DNA of 64,000 nt from 40-80 sp040394775 (lineage in GTDB: Bacteria; Bacteroidota; Bacteroidia; Flavobacteriales_D; Crocinitomicaceae). Position numbers and translations under genes: made by a program. The notes beneath the pieces were generated by a model. It was not told the DNA's origin. It did not search any database and worked only from the letters and a program-made list of their open reading frames with translations. The stretch spans positions 1 to 64,000 of the forward strand of contig JBEBRN010000003.1 in assembly GCA_040394775.1 (NCBI GenBank). Reading direction: 5' to 3'. Every line of letters begins with the position of its first letter. The stretch's first letter is position 1. Positions 17,367 through 24,734 of the stretch are shown piece by piece.

Positions 17367-18104
17367 CTACCAAAATAATGGATGACCAATTAAAAGAACA
17401 CCAATGCCGATGAGGCCGATATACACATAATTGATAAATGCTCCTTCTTTTAATCGATGGTTGAGATATCTGCCTAGAAAAATGGCTGGAATTATAACTG
17501 GGAGAGCAATTAAAAAATAATAGTTGACGGTCGAATTCCAAAGTCCTTTATACCAATATCCAGCCATTCCAATTAGACTTGCGGGTAGAAAATAAGCTTG
17601 TAAGGTTGCCCTAAAATGTTTAGGTGACCAATTCCGCAATTTTCCATAAATAACGAGTGGAGGACCATTTAAACCATACGCCTCGCCAAGTATTCCAGAT
17701 GAAAAACCACAGATAAAGAGCCACAGTTTGTTGTCGTTTTTTAGATGAAAACTACTTTTTGAAGTCAGCGAGTAAATGGCATATAAAACAAGGAAAATAC
17801 CCAATCCAGATTTCACGTATTGCTCGTTTCCATAAATCAATAATAGCAATCCGATGGGAATACCCAAAACGGCGAAGATAAGCAACCACTTCGCACTTTT
17901 AAAATGAATTTTTTTGTGATCTTGAACGACAACAACCGCTGCAATAAATAGAGAAACGAGGACAGAAAGCGGAACTGCAATTTCAAGTGGAATAAAAAAG
18001 AGGAGGAGCGGAACCGCAATTAACGATTCACCAAAACCAAAAGTAGAACGCACTAAAGTGGCGATAAAGAAAATGACTAAAATGTAAATCGTTAATGCAT
18101 CCAT
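17367..18104 (-). CDS. TauE/SafE-family sulfite/anion exporter
   Basis: Integral membrane protein of 245 residues with about eight hydrophobic segments in two similar halves. Typical motifs are the FGFGESLIAVPLL loop after the first helix and the second-half GILGEAYGLNGPPLVIYG. The family exports sulfite, sulfoacetate or related anions; the substrate here is unknown. It starts 2 bases after the stop of the LprI-like gene, so they form an operon. Confidence 0.88.
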   Translation of the reverse strand: MDALTIYILVIFFIATLVRSTFGFGESLIAVPLLLFFIPLEIAVPLSVLVSLFIAAVVVVQDHKKIHFKSAKWLLIFAVLGIPIGLLLLIYGNEQYVKSGLGIFLVLYAIYSLTSKSSFHLKNDNKLWLFICGFSSGILGEAYGLNGPPLVIYGKLRNWSPKHFRATLQAYFLPASLIGMAGYWYKGLWNSTVNYYFLIALPVIIPAIFLGRYLNHRLKEGAFINYVYIGLIGIGVLLIGHPLFW

Positions 18105-18106
18105 TT

Positions 18107-18535
18107 TTATTGCGATTTAAATTCAGTCTTTTTCATTAAGTACGTTACTTGTTCCATTACAAAATCACCGTTTATCTTTTGCAAAATCATATCGAAATTG
18201 ACTGTTCCTTCTTCCCAATCTCCTTCAGATTTTAACTTCTGGAATTCATTTTTAAAGTATTGATCTCTTTTTTTCAGCCAAGCTAACTGCTCATTTTTGA
18301 GCTCTTCTTTTTCCTCAAAGGTTAACTTCGCTCTCAATCTATTATAAACAACATTCAATAAACTATCTGATTGTTCGTAATATTTGGCGGTACAGCCATA
18401 CATATATCTTCCTTCATCTAAACAACTCTGACAAGATTTCTGTAGACTATCTATAGTCTGCAAATTTTGAGAAAAAGCATTTCCGAAACAAGTTGTTAAT
18501 AGTGTCAATAGTACTATTCTTTTCATCTTTTTCAT
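18107..18535 (-). CDS. LprI/DUF1311-family exported protein
   Basis: 142 residues with a signal peptide (core VLLTLLTTCFGNAFS). The mature part is a helical, Cys-containing domain: CQSCLDEGRYMYGC followed by a long charged helix with YNRLRAKLTFEEKEEL and QLAWLKKRDQYF, the DUF1311 hallmark found in LprI lysozyme inhibitors. The start may equally be the second Met at 18526. Operon with the TauE gene. A periplasmic lysozyme-inhibitor role is possible but untested. Confidence 0.8.
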   Translation of the reverse strand: MKKMKRIVLLTLLTTCFGNAFSQNLQTIDSLQKSCQSCLDEGRYMYGCTAKYYEQSDSLLNVVYNRLRAKLTFEEKEELKNEQLAWLKKRDQYFKNEFQKLKSEGDWEEGTVNFDMILQKINGDFVMEQVTYLMKKTEFKSQ

Positions 18536-18596
18536 ACGTTCAAAAATAGTAAATTAAACGAACCAATTGTTTTATGAAAGAATTTAAGATAAATAC

Positions 18597-18630
18597 AAAA
18601 AGCAGGTAAAATACATTTTACCTGCTTTTT
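18597..18630 (-). terminator. intrinsic terminator after the 58-aa membrane protein gene
   Basis: Perfect 15-bp stem AAAAAGCAGGTAAAA / TTTTACCTGCTTTTT with loop TACA. It lies 16 bases after the small gene stop on the minus strand and is symmetrical enough to work in both directions. Confidence 0.93.
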
Positions 18631-18646
18631 GTATTTTGAGCTATTA

Positions 18647-18823
18647 TTACTTTGCTTTTCGGTTCTTATGTTTTTTTCTACCAAGCATAAAACCTATTGC
18701 AAAAGCGATGAATGCGATCACTAACAAGATGTGAATTATAGTTGCTACACTATAAACGAATAGTCCTATCGCCCAAGCGATAACTAATATTACGGCTAAT
18801 ATGTATAATAAATTTCTCATCAT
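18647..18823 (-). CDS. 58-aa lmo0937-type small membrane protein
   Basis: Short gene not captured at usual length cut-offs. ATG ATG AGA AAT begins a 58-residue protein (57 from the second ATG): two hydrophobic helices (about residues 5-25 and 28-47; RNLLYILAVILVIAWAIG is the first) and a basic tail GRKKHKNRKAK. This pattern fits the lmo0937/DUF5670 family of tiny membrane proteins that accompany general stress genes in Bacteroidota. It is followed by a strong terminator and preceded by an outer-membrane-protein gene 27 bases away, so it probably closes a stress operon. Confidence 0.85.
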   Translation of the reverse strand: MMRNLLYILAVILVIAWAIGLFVYSVATIIHILLVIAFIAFAIGFMLGRKKHKNRKAK

Positions 18824-18850
18824 TTTTTATTTTGCATTATAAATAATTCT

Positions 18851-19489
18851 TTATAAAAACTTGTAACCTAGTGTAAGTTGACCACTAATATTTCTGTATC
18901 GAGGCGTGTCAGAACTACCATCATCTTGGTTCTTAAGTAGGTCCATTCCAATTCTACCACCAATTACAAAATTACCAATGTTGAAATCGACACCTCCCAC
19001 AATTCCTAACATGTTTTTTCGAATATTGTCATTATTAAATTCTTGTTCTTGCTGGTAACTGAAAAGAGAGCTATTAAATACATCCCGTTGATAAAAAAGG
19101 TAAGAATATTGGGGTCCAACAACGATTGTTAAAAATTCTGCTGGTTTAATGGCAACTAATATTGGAATATCTAAAAATGAAGATGTTCTACTAAAACTAT
19201 AGGTTTGACCTAACAATCTACCGTTTCCTCTAAATCCTTTTTGGGTAAATAAAACTTCTGGCTGAAGTCCTAAAACTCTACCGAGTGGAATGGTCAAAAA
19301 TAGACCTCCAGTAAATCCAGCTTTTGCATTTGCCTTGAATTCTTCTCCATCTGCGTCATAGACATTTGATAAACTTCCTCCAGCTTTAATACCAATTTGG
19401 AATCTTTCTCTATTATCTGTTTCGCTTTGTGCTTTTGCTCCGATAGCCATCATGATGAACAATACGGAAATTATGATTTTACTTTTCAT
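18851..19489 (-). CDS. outer-membrane beta-barrel protein (PorT-like fold)
   Basis: 212 residues: signal peptide (ISVLFIMMAIGAKAQ), then alternating amphipathic strands ending in aromatic-rich GQLTLGYKFL with a terminal Leu/Phe signature of an outer-membrane barrel. Glycine-rich start IGIKAGGSLSNV and LGLQPEVLFTQKG are the usual signs of the porin-family/PorT-like outer membrane beta-barrel (OMP_b-brl_2). Likely an eight-stranded barrel. It lies between a lipoprotein gene (17 bases upstream) and the 58-aa gene, one operon. Confidence 0.85.
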   Translation of the reverse strand: MKSKIIISVLFIMMAIGAKAQSETDNRERFQIGIKAGGSLSNVYDADGEEFKANAKAGFTGGLFLTIPLGRVLGLQPEVLFTQKGFRGNGRLLGQTYSFSRTSSFLDIPILVAIKPAEFLTIVVGPQYSYLFYQRDVFNSSLFSYQQEQEFNNDNIRKNMLGIVGGVDFNIGNFVIGGRIGMDLLKNQDDGSSDTPRYRNISGQLTLGYKFL

Positions 19490-19506
19490 CTGTTTGAGTT
19501 TTTAAT

Positions 19507-19971
19507 TTATTTTGTTCCATTTTTCGTTAGTCTTTCTAACGCTTTTTGTATATTTTCTACGTCTTTAGAATATTTTGCTTTGTAGAGTTCCCAATTAGCA
19601 TAATCATTTGCAACATAGTTGCTAATTTGTTTTTTAATCACTTTATTTTTTTGTTCTAAAACTCTTAACCAATGATTTGCTCTTTCTCTATCTTCTTTTT
19701 CCTTGTCGTTGACGCCTGCTTTTAATTTGGCAATCGTCTTTTCATTCTTTGCGATTATACTATCTGCTTTACGTTTGAATGTTTCATATTCATTATTGTA
19801 AGATATTTGTTCTGGACTGAGAGCTTTTTGTTCATATTCTACATTTTCAGTTGTAACTTTAGTATTTTCTTCCTTATCCGATGAGGAAGTACAACTGCTC
19901 ACTAATAAAGCAATAATTGTAAAGTTTATTAGTCCAAATAAGAACATTGTTTTTTTTACTTTTTTATGCAT
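19507..19971 (-). CDS. helical lipoprotein of unknown function
   Basis: 154 residues. A hydrophobic stretch ends in the lipobox LVSSC (C27); the mature part is almost wholly charged and helical (KADSIIAKNEKTIAKLKAGV, then RANHWLRVLEQKNKVIKKQI), suggesting a coiled coil in the periplasm. No family recognised. First gene of the lipoprotein, barrel, 58-aa protein cluster, which resembles envelope-stress operons of Bacteroidota. A box CACCTTTG at 20007-20014 (minus strand) is a weak promoter candidate. Confidence 0.8.
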   Translation of the reverse strand: MHKKVKKTMFLFGLINFTIIALLVSSCTSSSDKEENTKVTTENVEYEQKALSPEQISYNNEYETFKRKADSIIAKNEKTIAKLKAGVNDKEKEDRERANHWLRVLEQKNKVIKKQISNYVANDYANWELYKAKYSKDVENIQKALERLTKNGTK

Positions 19972-20319
19972 AATTAGTTATTTAAATAATATATTCTATT
20001 ATGATACAAAGGTGGGACACATCTCCTTAAAAAGTGTTGTATCGTAATCATTTTTAATTACATAATTCAAATATATAGGGACTTATTTAGAGTTGATAGG
20101 TGATCACAAAGTCATTTGCTCGTGTCTTTTGGAAGCAATTGAAGATCAAATTTGCGACCTTTTTCATTGCTTCTAACTATTATTTAATTTTTTATTATTC
20201 CCTTATAAGTTATTTTAAATAACGAAGTTTCATGAAAGCATTTTATGAATTAATCAGAAGTAGATCATCGTATCTTCCTTTCTCGTATCTTTGGAGAATT
20301 AGGACAGTATTATCTGTCG
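19972..20319. other. 348-bp divergent intergenic region
   Basis: Separates the envelope cluster (minus) from a hydrolase gene (plus). It contains the plus-strand box TATCTTTG (20286-20293), an exact -7 match 26 bases before the hydrolase ATG; an imperfect inverted repeat GAAGCAATTGAA / TTCATTGCTTC around 20131-20176; and a weak minus-strand box at 20007-20014. No small coding frame is evident. Confidence 0.5.
20286..20293 (+). promoter_or_regulatory. putative -7 element for alpha/beta hydrolase
   Basis: TATCTTTG, exact consensus, 26 bases upstream of the ATG at 20320. Confidence 0.5.
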
Positions 20320-21132
20320 ATGCTACTAAATCAACCTTTTCAGAATGCTATGTTAAGTTACGCTGTTTATCGAAATGACAACACCACGAAGTGGGTTACA
20401 TTTGTGCATGGTGCAGGTGGAAGTAGTTCCATTTGGTTTCAACAAATTAGAGCGTTTAAAAGTGAATTTAATGTTTTGTTATTGGATCTCCGTGGACACG
20501 GAAATAGTAAATCACTGAAGGAAACTATCCAACAACATTACACCTTTGAAGTCATATCAAACGATATTCTGGAAGTTTTAAATCATCTAGAAATTAAGAA
20601 ATCACATTTTATTGGTATTTCGTTAGGAACAATATTAATTCGTGACTTAGCAGAAAGAAATCCAGGATTGGTTCAAAGCATGGTGATGGGCGGTGCTATA
20701 TTGAAATTAAATACACGCTCCAAGTTCTTAATGGGATTTGGAAATGTTTTCAAAACGGTAGTGCCGTATATTGTTTTGTACAAACTCTTCGCTTTCATCA
20801 TTATGCCGAAGAAGAATCATAAAGAATCGCGGTCGTTATTTGTAAGAGAAGCTAAAAAACTCTACCAAAAGGAATTTATTCGCTGGTATAAATTAACCGC
20901 AGAAATCAATCCACTTTTACGATTATTTAGATTAAACGATATTAACATTCCAACACTTTATATTATGGGTGAGCAAGACCATCTGTTTTTACCTTCAATA
21001 AAAGAAGTGATTTCGAAGCATGTTAGTGCCAAGTTGCATATAATCAAAAACTGTGGCCATGTGGTGAATGTGGAACAACCTATTGAGTTTAATAACGAGG
21101 TGATTTCATTCTTGAAGCTACAAGGGACGTGA
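20320..21132 (+). CDS. alpha/beta-fold hydrolase
   Basis: 270 residues, no signal peptide. Oxyanion region HGAGGSSSIW (30-39), strand LLLDLRGHGNS, nucleophile elbow G99-I-S101-L-G103, acid in GEQDHLF and His in NCGHVVNVEQP. This is the lipase/esterase-like branch similar to 3-oxoadipate enol-lactonase relatives. Monocistronic with a good promoter. Substrate unknown. Confidence 0.86.
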   Translation: MLLNQPFQNAMLSYAVYRNDNTTKWVTFVHGAGGSSSIWFQQIRAFKSEFNVLLLDLRGHGNSKSLKETIQQHYTFEVISNDILEVLNHLEIKKSHFIGISLGTILIRDLAERNPGLVQSMVMGGAILKLNTRSKFLMGFGNVFKTVVPYIVLYKLFAFIIMPKKNHKESRSLFVREAKKLYQKEFIRWYKLTAEINPLLRLFRLNDINIPTLYIMGEQDHLFLPSIKEVISKHVSAKLHIIKNCGHVVNVEQPIEFNNEVISFLKLQGT

Positions 21133-21278
21133 AATTGGTCGCTTCAGCTCCGCTCAGCAACCAGTTTCTGCAAAGGAATTTCGTTGTTTCTTTGCGTCTA
21201 TTGCGCCTTTACTTCGATAAACTCAGTGCATCGCTTTGCGTGGCGGTTAAAAATCAGTCCTAATTTTTGGTTTTATCT
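21133..21278. other. intergenic repeat-like sequence
   Basis: Sequence between the hydrolase and the alcohol dehydrogenase stops is GC-richer than other spacers and contains CTTTGCGTC, TTGCGCCTTTACTTCG and CGCTTTGCGTGGCGGTTAAA. From memory, CTTTGCGTCTTTGCG..GGTTAAA strings recur between genes in many Bacteroidota; unverified. No gene or terminator seen. Confidence 0.4.
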
Positions 21279-22328
21279 TTATTTCACGTTCTTCAACGAC
21301 GCCATATCAATTACAAAACGGTATTTCACATCACTTTTTAGCATACGTTCATATGCTTCATTGATATCTTGCATGTTAATTAATTCAATGTCTGAAACAA
21401 TATTGTGTTCGCCACAAAAATCCAATAACTCTTGCGTTTCTTCGATACCACCGATTAACGATCCAGCCACTGATTTTCTGCGTAATACCAAAGGTGCTGT
21501 ATTTAATGGCGGTTGCAATTCACCTAGAAAACCAACTAACACCAATGTTCCGCCAGTTGCCAAAGTACTGATATAAGGATTGATATCATGTGCGTAAGGA
21601 ACCGTGTCGATAATAAGTTCAAATGTATTGGCGGCCTTTTTCATCTGCCCTTCCTCTGTTGAAATGACGACATTATGCGCGCCTAGTTTTTTAGCATCTT
21701 CGATTTTGTTGGGTGTTCTGGAAAACAAAGTGACTTCCGCACCCAAACCTTTCGCCAATTTAATGGCCATGTGACCTAATCCGCCCAAGCCAACAACAGC
21801 TATTTTACTACCTTTCTTAACGTTCCAATGGCGCAAAGGCGACCAAGTAGTGATTCCCGCACAAAGTAACGGTGAAACAGCTGCTAAATCCAAATGAGCA
21901 GGAACTTTCAATACAAAACTTTCCTTCACTACGATCTTTTCGGAATAGCCACCATAGGTCACGCCGTTCAGGTACACATCTTTGCCATTATACGTTCCGA
22001 CAGAACCTTTCTCACAATATTGTTCTTCCTTACAATTCGGACAATTACAATCGACCAAACAACCAACAGCGGCAAAATCACCGACTTTAAATTTCGTGAC
22101 TTCTGCACCAACAGCGGTTACTTTCCCCACAATTTCGTGTCCTGGAACAGTTGGGTAAACAGTTCCTCGCCAATCGTTTCTGGCGGTGTGCAAATCCGAA
22201 TGACATACACCACAATAAAGGATGTCAATTTCTACATCCGTTGGTAAAACGTCTCTGCGTGGAATCGTCATTTTTTCTAGGTCTTTTTCTGGAGCGGATG
22301 TTCCGAAGGCTTTTACGGTTGTTTGCAT
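21279..22328 (-). CDS. zinc-dependent NAD(P) alcohol dehydrogenase (AdhA/YahK type)
   Basis: Medium-chain dehydrogenase of 349 residues that interconverts alcohols and aldehydes, usually with NADPH in this subgroup. Catalytic zinc ligands are the Cys in GVCHSDLH and the His-Glu of GHEIVG, with the distal Cys in LLCAGIT; the structural zinc site is the four-Cys set in CNCPNCKEEQYC. The nucleotide loop is GLGGLGHMAIKLAKG. Monocistronic; its stop faces the upstream hydrolase gene. An aldehyde-detoxifying role is typical of YahK relatives. Confidence 0.94.
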   Translation of the reverse strand: MQTTVKAFGTSAPEKDLEKMTIPRRDVLPTDVEIDILYCGVCHSDLHTARNDWRGTVYPTVPGHEIVGKVTAVGAEVTKFKVGDFAAVGCLVDCNCPNCKEEQYCEKGSVGTYNGKDVYLNGVTYGGYSEKIVVKESFVLKVPAHLDLAAVSPLLCAGITTWSPLRHWNVKKGSKIAVVGLGGLGHMAIKLAKGLGAEVTLFSRTPNKIEDAKKLGAHNVVISTEEGQMKKAANTFELIIDTVPYAHDINPYISTLATGGTLVLVGFLGELQPPLNTAPLVLRRKSVAGSLIGGIEETQELLDFCGEHNIVSDIELINMQDINEAYERMLKSDVKYRFVIDMASLKNVK

Positions 22329-22446
22329 GGGAATATAAAAGTTGAATTGTATTTACTATTTGTATAGATGTTGATACGTATTGTATGTAAAAGTAATGAT
22401 TTATGAATAATTTAAGGACTTCGTTTTAATAATGAATTTTTACAAT

Positions 22447-23061
22447 CTACTTCCCCTTTCCAGGTTCCCCAAAACTCCCATCTTTCTTTAAAATAAGCAG
22501 TAATTGGTCCTTTTGTTTCATTGCATTTTGGAGTGTCTTGACTTTCATCTGTCCAGAGAACGTGGCGGATTTGAGTTTTTGTGTTCCTTCGTACTTGAGT
22601 CGGAGCGTTTGGACGATGGTATCTCTTTCGTCAATCATGAATCGAGCTTCTTCTAGGTGTAGATTTTTGTCTTTGGCGAAAAGTTGTGGTTCGGTTATTT
22701 GATAGACATTAATATCGCCATTATTTTGAATAGAGAGAGCTAATATTTCCCAATGTTGCCCTTGTTTTCGGGTGTTTAAAACATAAATGTCTTTCGCTTT
22801 ATATAGTTGCACGCTATCACTTAGGTAAGCTTTTTGATAAATGGTGTCAACTGTATTGTTCAGTGTATCTTTTTCAAATTCGATAAAAGAAATGCCATCT
22901 TTTTCTACTAACAGGCCTCCTTTTTCCATCCATTTTCCACATAATTCGGGTGGAATTTCATGAAGAAGAACGCCGTCTTTTGGCTGTGGATCTTTAAAAT
23001 AAACGCTGACGCAAGAGGAGAGAATAAAGAGTAATAGAACGAATATAAAAGAGGTTTTCAT
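22447..23061 (-). CDS. lipoprotein of unknown function
   Basis: 204 residues with lipobox LSSC (C17) after a short hydrophobic core. The mature part contains PPELCGKWMEKGG and repeated short beta segments and ends in basic residues; no family recognised. The composition (KDGISFIEFEKDTLNNTVDT and similar) suggests a small beta-rich lipocalin-like fold, but this is a guess. Monocistronic. Confidence 0.75.
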   Translation of the reverse strand: MKTSFIFVLLLFILSSCVSVYFKDPQPKDGVLLHEIPPELCGKWMEKGGLLVEKDGISFIEFEKDTLNNTVDTIYQKAYLSDSVQLYKAKDIYVLNTRKQGQHWEILALSIQNNGDINVYQITEPQLFAKDKNLHLEEARFMIDERDTIVQTLRLKYEGTQKLKSATFSGQMKVKTLQNAMKQKDQLLLILKKDGSFGEPGKGK

Positions 23062-23217
23062 TTATGATTTGATGTTAAGATAAATAGAGTGGTGTGCTTT
23101 AAAAATATATTATTTCAAACTTAAACCAATTTTATAAATTATCTGATAGAACGATGATTTTTAACATTTGTATTTTCAATTTCAAAGTTTTTTTGGTTTT
23201 AAATAATTGTCGTAAAC

Positions 23218-23248
23218 AAAAAAAAGGCAGAATTACTGCCCTTTTAAA
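23218..23248 (-). terminator. intrinsic terminator
   Basis: On the minus strand AAAAGGGCAG, loop TAATT, CTGCC then a run of nine or more T. It lies 14 bases after the stop of the collagen-like lipoprotein gene. Confidence 0.85.
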
Positions 23249-23261
23249 ATCGTATGTATAA

Positions 23262-23741
23262 TTAGTCTTTTAAATCAAGTACTTCTTTTACTTGTTTGAA
23301 ATCTTTCCAATCTACTCCTGGGTTCGCTGCAATATTGCTTGAACTGATAGCTACCACTCTGAATGTTGGTGAACCTGGATGTGGAGGAGTTGAATTATCT
23401 GTATTTGAATTCAATAATGAGATATGTCCTATTTCATATCCAAAATAGGTCATGTTGTTACCGTTAATGTCTGGTAAAGCCCACCATTGAGAACCATATT
23501 TGACAAATACTTGTACTACACCAGTAGTTACTATGTCCTGAGTAATAGAAGGTACAGATATACCTGCACTCCAAGCAGCTCCTGTTTGTGTCCAATTTGA
23601 AATCACTACTTCGTTGGTTCCAATAACATTTGCATTTCCGTCTGCTCCATCTGCACCTTTAGGGCCTTCTTTAAAGCAAGCTGTTAATGTCATCATCGAT
23701 AAAAATAATAATCCGATGGTAAAAAATTTCATTGTTTTCAT
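23262..23741 (-). CDS. small lipoprotein with short collagen-like stretch
   Basis: I choose the ATG at 23741 (MKTMKFFTIG); an ATG at 23765 would add 8 residues. Lipobox LTAC is followed by GPKGADGADGNANV, three Gly-X-Y triplets, a feature shared by many Bacteroidota lipoproteins of unknown role. The rest (YGSQWWALPDINGNNMTYFG, then a helical C-terminus FKQVKEVLDLKD) is not recognised. It likely sits in the outer membrane. Confidence 0.75.
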   Translation of the reverse strand: MKTMKFFTIGLLFLSMMTLTACFKEGPKGADGADGNANVIGTNEVVISNWTQTGAAWSAGISVPSITQDIVTTGVVQVFVKYGSQWWALPDINGNNMTYFGYEIGHISLLNSNTDNSTPPHPGSPTFRVVAISSSNIAANPGVDWKDFKQVKEVLDLKD

Positions 23742-23983
23742 GTTGTTTAATAATTTTGTATTCATTCACTTCCTACTCTTTCGGCTTTTCGGTACCGCCT
23801 TGTTCTTGAAATTTCTTTCACTTCCATTTCTAATAGAGGATAAAGTTATGAATTTTTAGTTAATTTTATGCGTTTTTTTAGAAAATTTTAAAATTTAACA
23901 CTATTAATCGCATAACATATTGTGTAGAAGCTTTTTATTTATTTGACTTAGAAGGCAATCGAATGGTTGATCTTACTTGCTCC

Positions 23984-24586
23984 TTATAATCTATTTAAGT
24001 CGCTCACTTTTATCCATCCTTTGGTGGTCTTTTTACCATAAAACAGACAATATGCCCATTTTCCCTCTAGCTTCGTGACATACACTTTATCATTTTTGAT
24101 GACGTATGCTTTTTGTCGGTTATCGGTTGATTTCGTTGAATAGAAATAGGCCTTAGGTGTCGCTATAAAACGTATTTGAGACCAAGGAATACTATCTAAT
24201 GATTGAAATTCAACCGGTTCATCTACAAAATGCTGTACATTCCAACAGCCGCCGTGTTCTTCAGAAAGTTGTATGCTAATGGTTTTGTTATCGATGATTT
24301 CTAATGTGCCGCTTATAGTATCACCTACAATAGTTCCTGGATAATAAGAGATGATTTTAGCTTTGTTGTCTTCCACAATTCCCACTAAATAGAAGATACA
24401 GGAGAATCGAGGACTTTCCATTTTTTCATCCCAACCGGTATAGTTCTCAAAATAACCGGTCACTATAGAAGAATGCTCGTCATAGGCTAACCGTAGCCCG
24501 AAATTATATTCACCTGATATAAGATGTTGACTGAAAGAAATAGTGGAGAAGAGTAGGAAGGTGGTGATTGTGAGTATGGCTTTCAT
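23984..24586 (-). CDS. secreted protein with C-terminal SH3-like domain
   Basis: 200 residues. A signal peptide (LTITTFLLFSTISFSQ) precedes a beta-rich region with several glycines and the stretch GCWNVQHF. The last 45 residues (AYVIKNDKVYVTKLEGKW, YCLFYGKKTTKGWIKVSDL) look like a bacterial SH3 domain, often a cell-wall or peptide-binding module. No exact family. Monocistronic. Confidence 0.72.
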   Translation of the reverse strand: MKAILTITTFLLFSTISFSQHLISGEYNFGLRLAYDEHSSIVTGYFENYTGWDEKMESPRFSCIFYLVGIVEDNKAKIISYYPGTIVGDTISGTLEIIDNKTISIQLSEEHGGCWNVQHFVDEPVEFQSLDSIPWSQIRFIATPKAYFYSTKSTDNRQKAYVIKNDKVYVTKLEGKWAYCLFYGKKTTKGWIKVSDLNRL

Positions 24587-24667
24587 TTTTACTGTTTTCT
24601 AGAATTAATTGTTTAAAGATAGTGACAGATTTTATTTTTTGGCTGTTTCTGAGATTAATCTACAAAA

Positions 24668-24698
24668 AAAATCCCCTCGCCAAATGACGAAGGGATTT
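24668..24698 (-). terminator. intrinsic terminator after repeat adhesin
   Basis: On the minus strand AAAATCCCTTCG .. CGAGGGGATTTTTTTT: ATCCC/GGGAT plus TCG/CGA stem with one C-A mismatch and a long T-run, 36 bases after the adhesin stop. The same stem sequence is reused at 28267-28294. Confidence 0.85.
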
Positions 24699-24734
24699 TA
24701 AATTTATAAAAATAGTTCGTGTATTAGTGGAGCT

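Noticed and set aside
17367..18104. TauE exporter as the missing arsenic pump
   Set aside because: It is in a separate operon with an LprI-like gene, more than 2 kb from arsRMC and behind another gene; family substrates are sulfur anions.
20131..20176. Inverted repeat GAAGCAATTGAA/TTCATTGCTTC as a terminator
   Set aside because: Imperfect, with a long loop, and no gene ends nearby on either strand.
21184..21576. 130-aa plus-strand frame
   Set aside because: Antisense to the alcohol dehydrogenase gene for most of its length, with no recognisable domain or signal.
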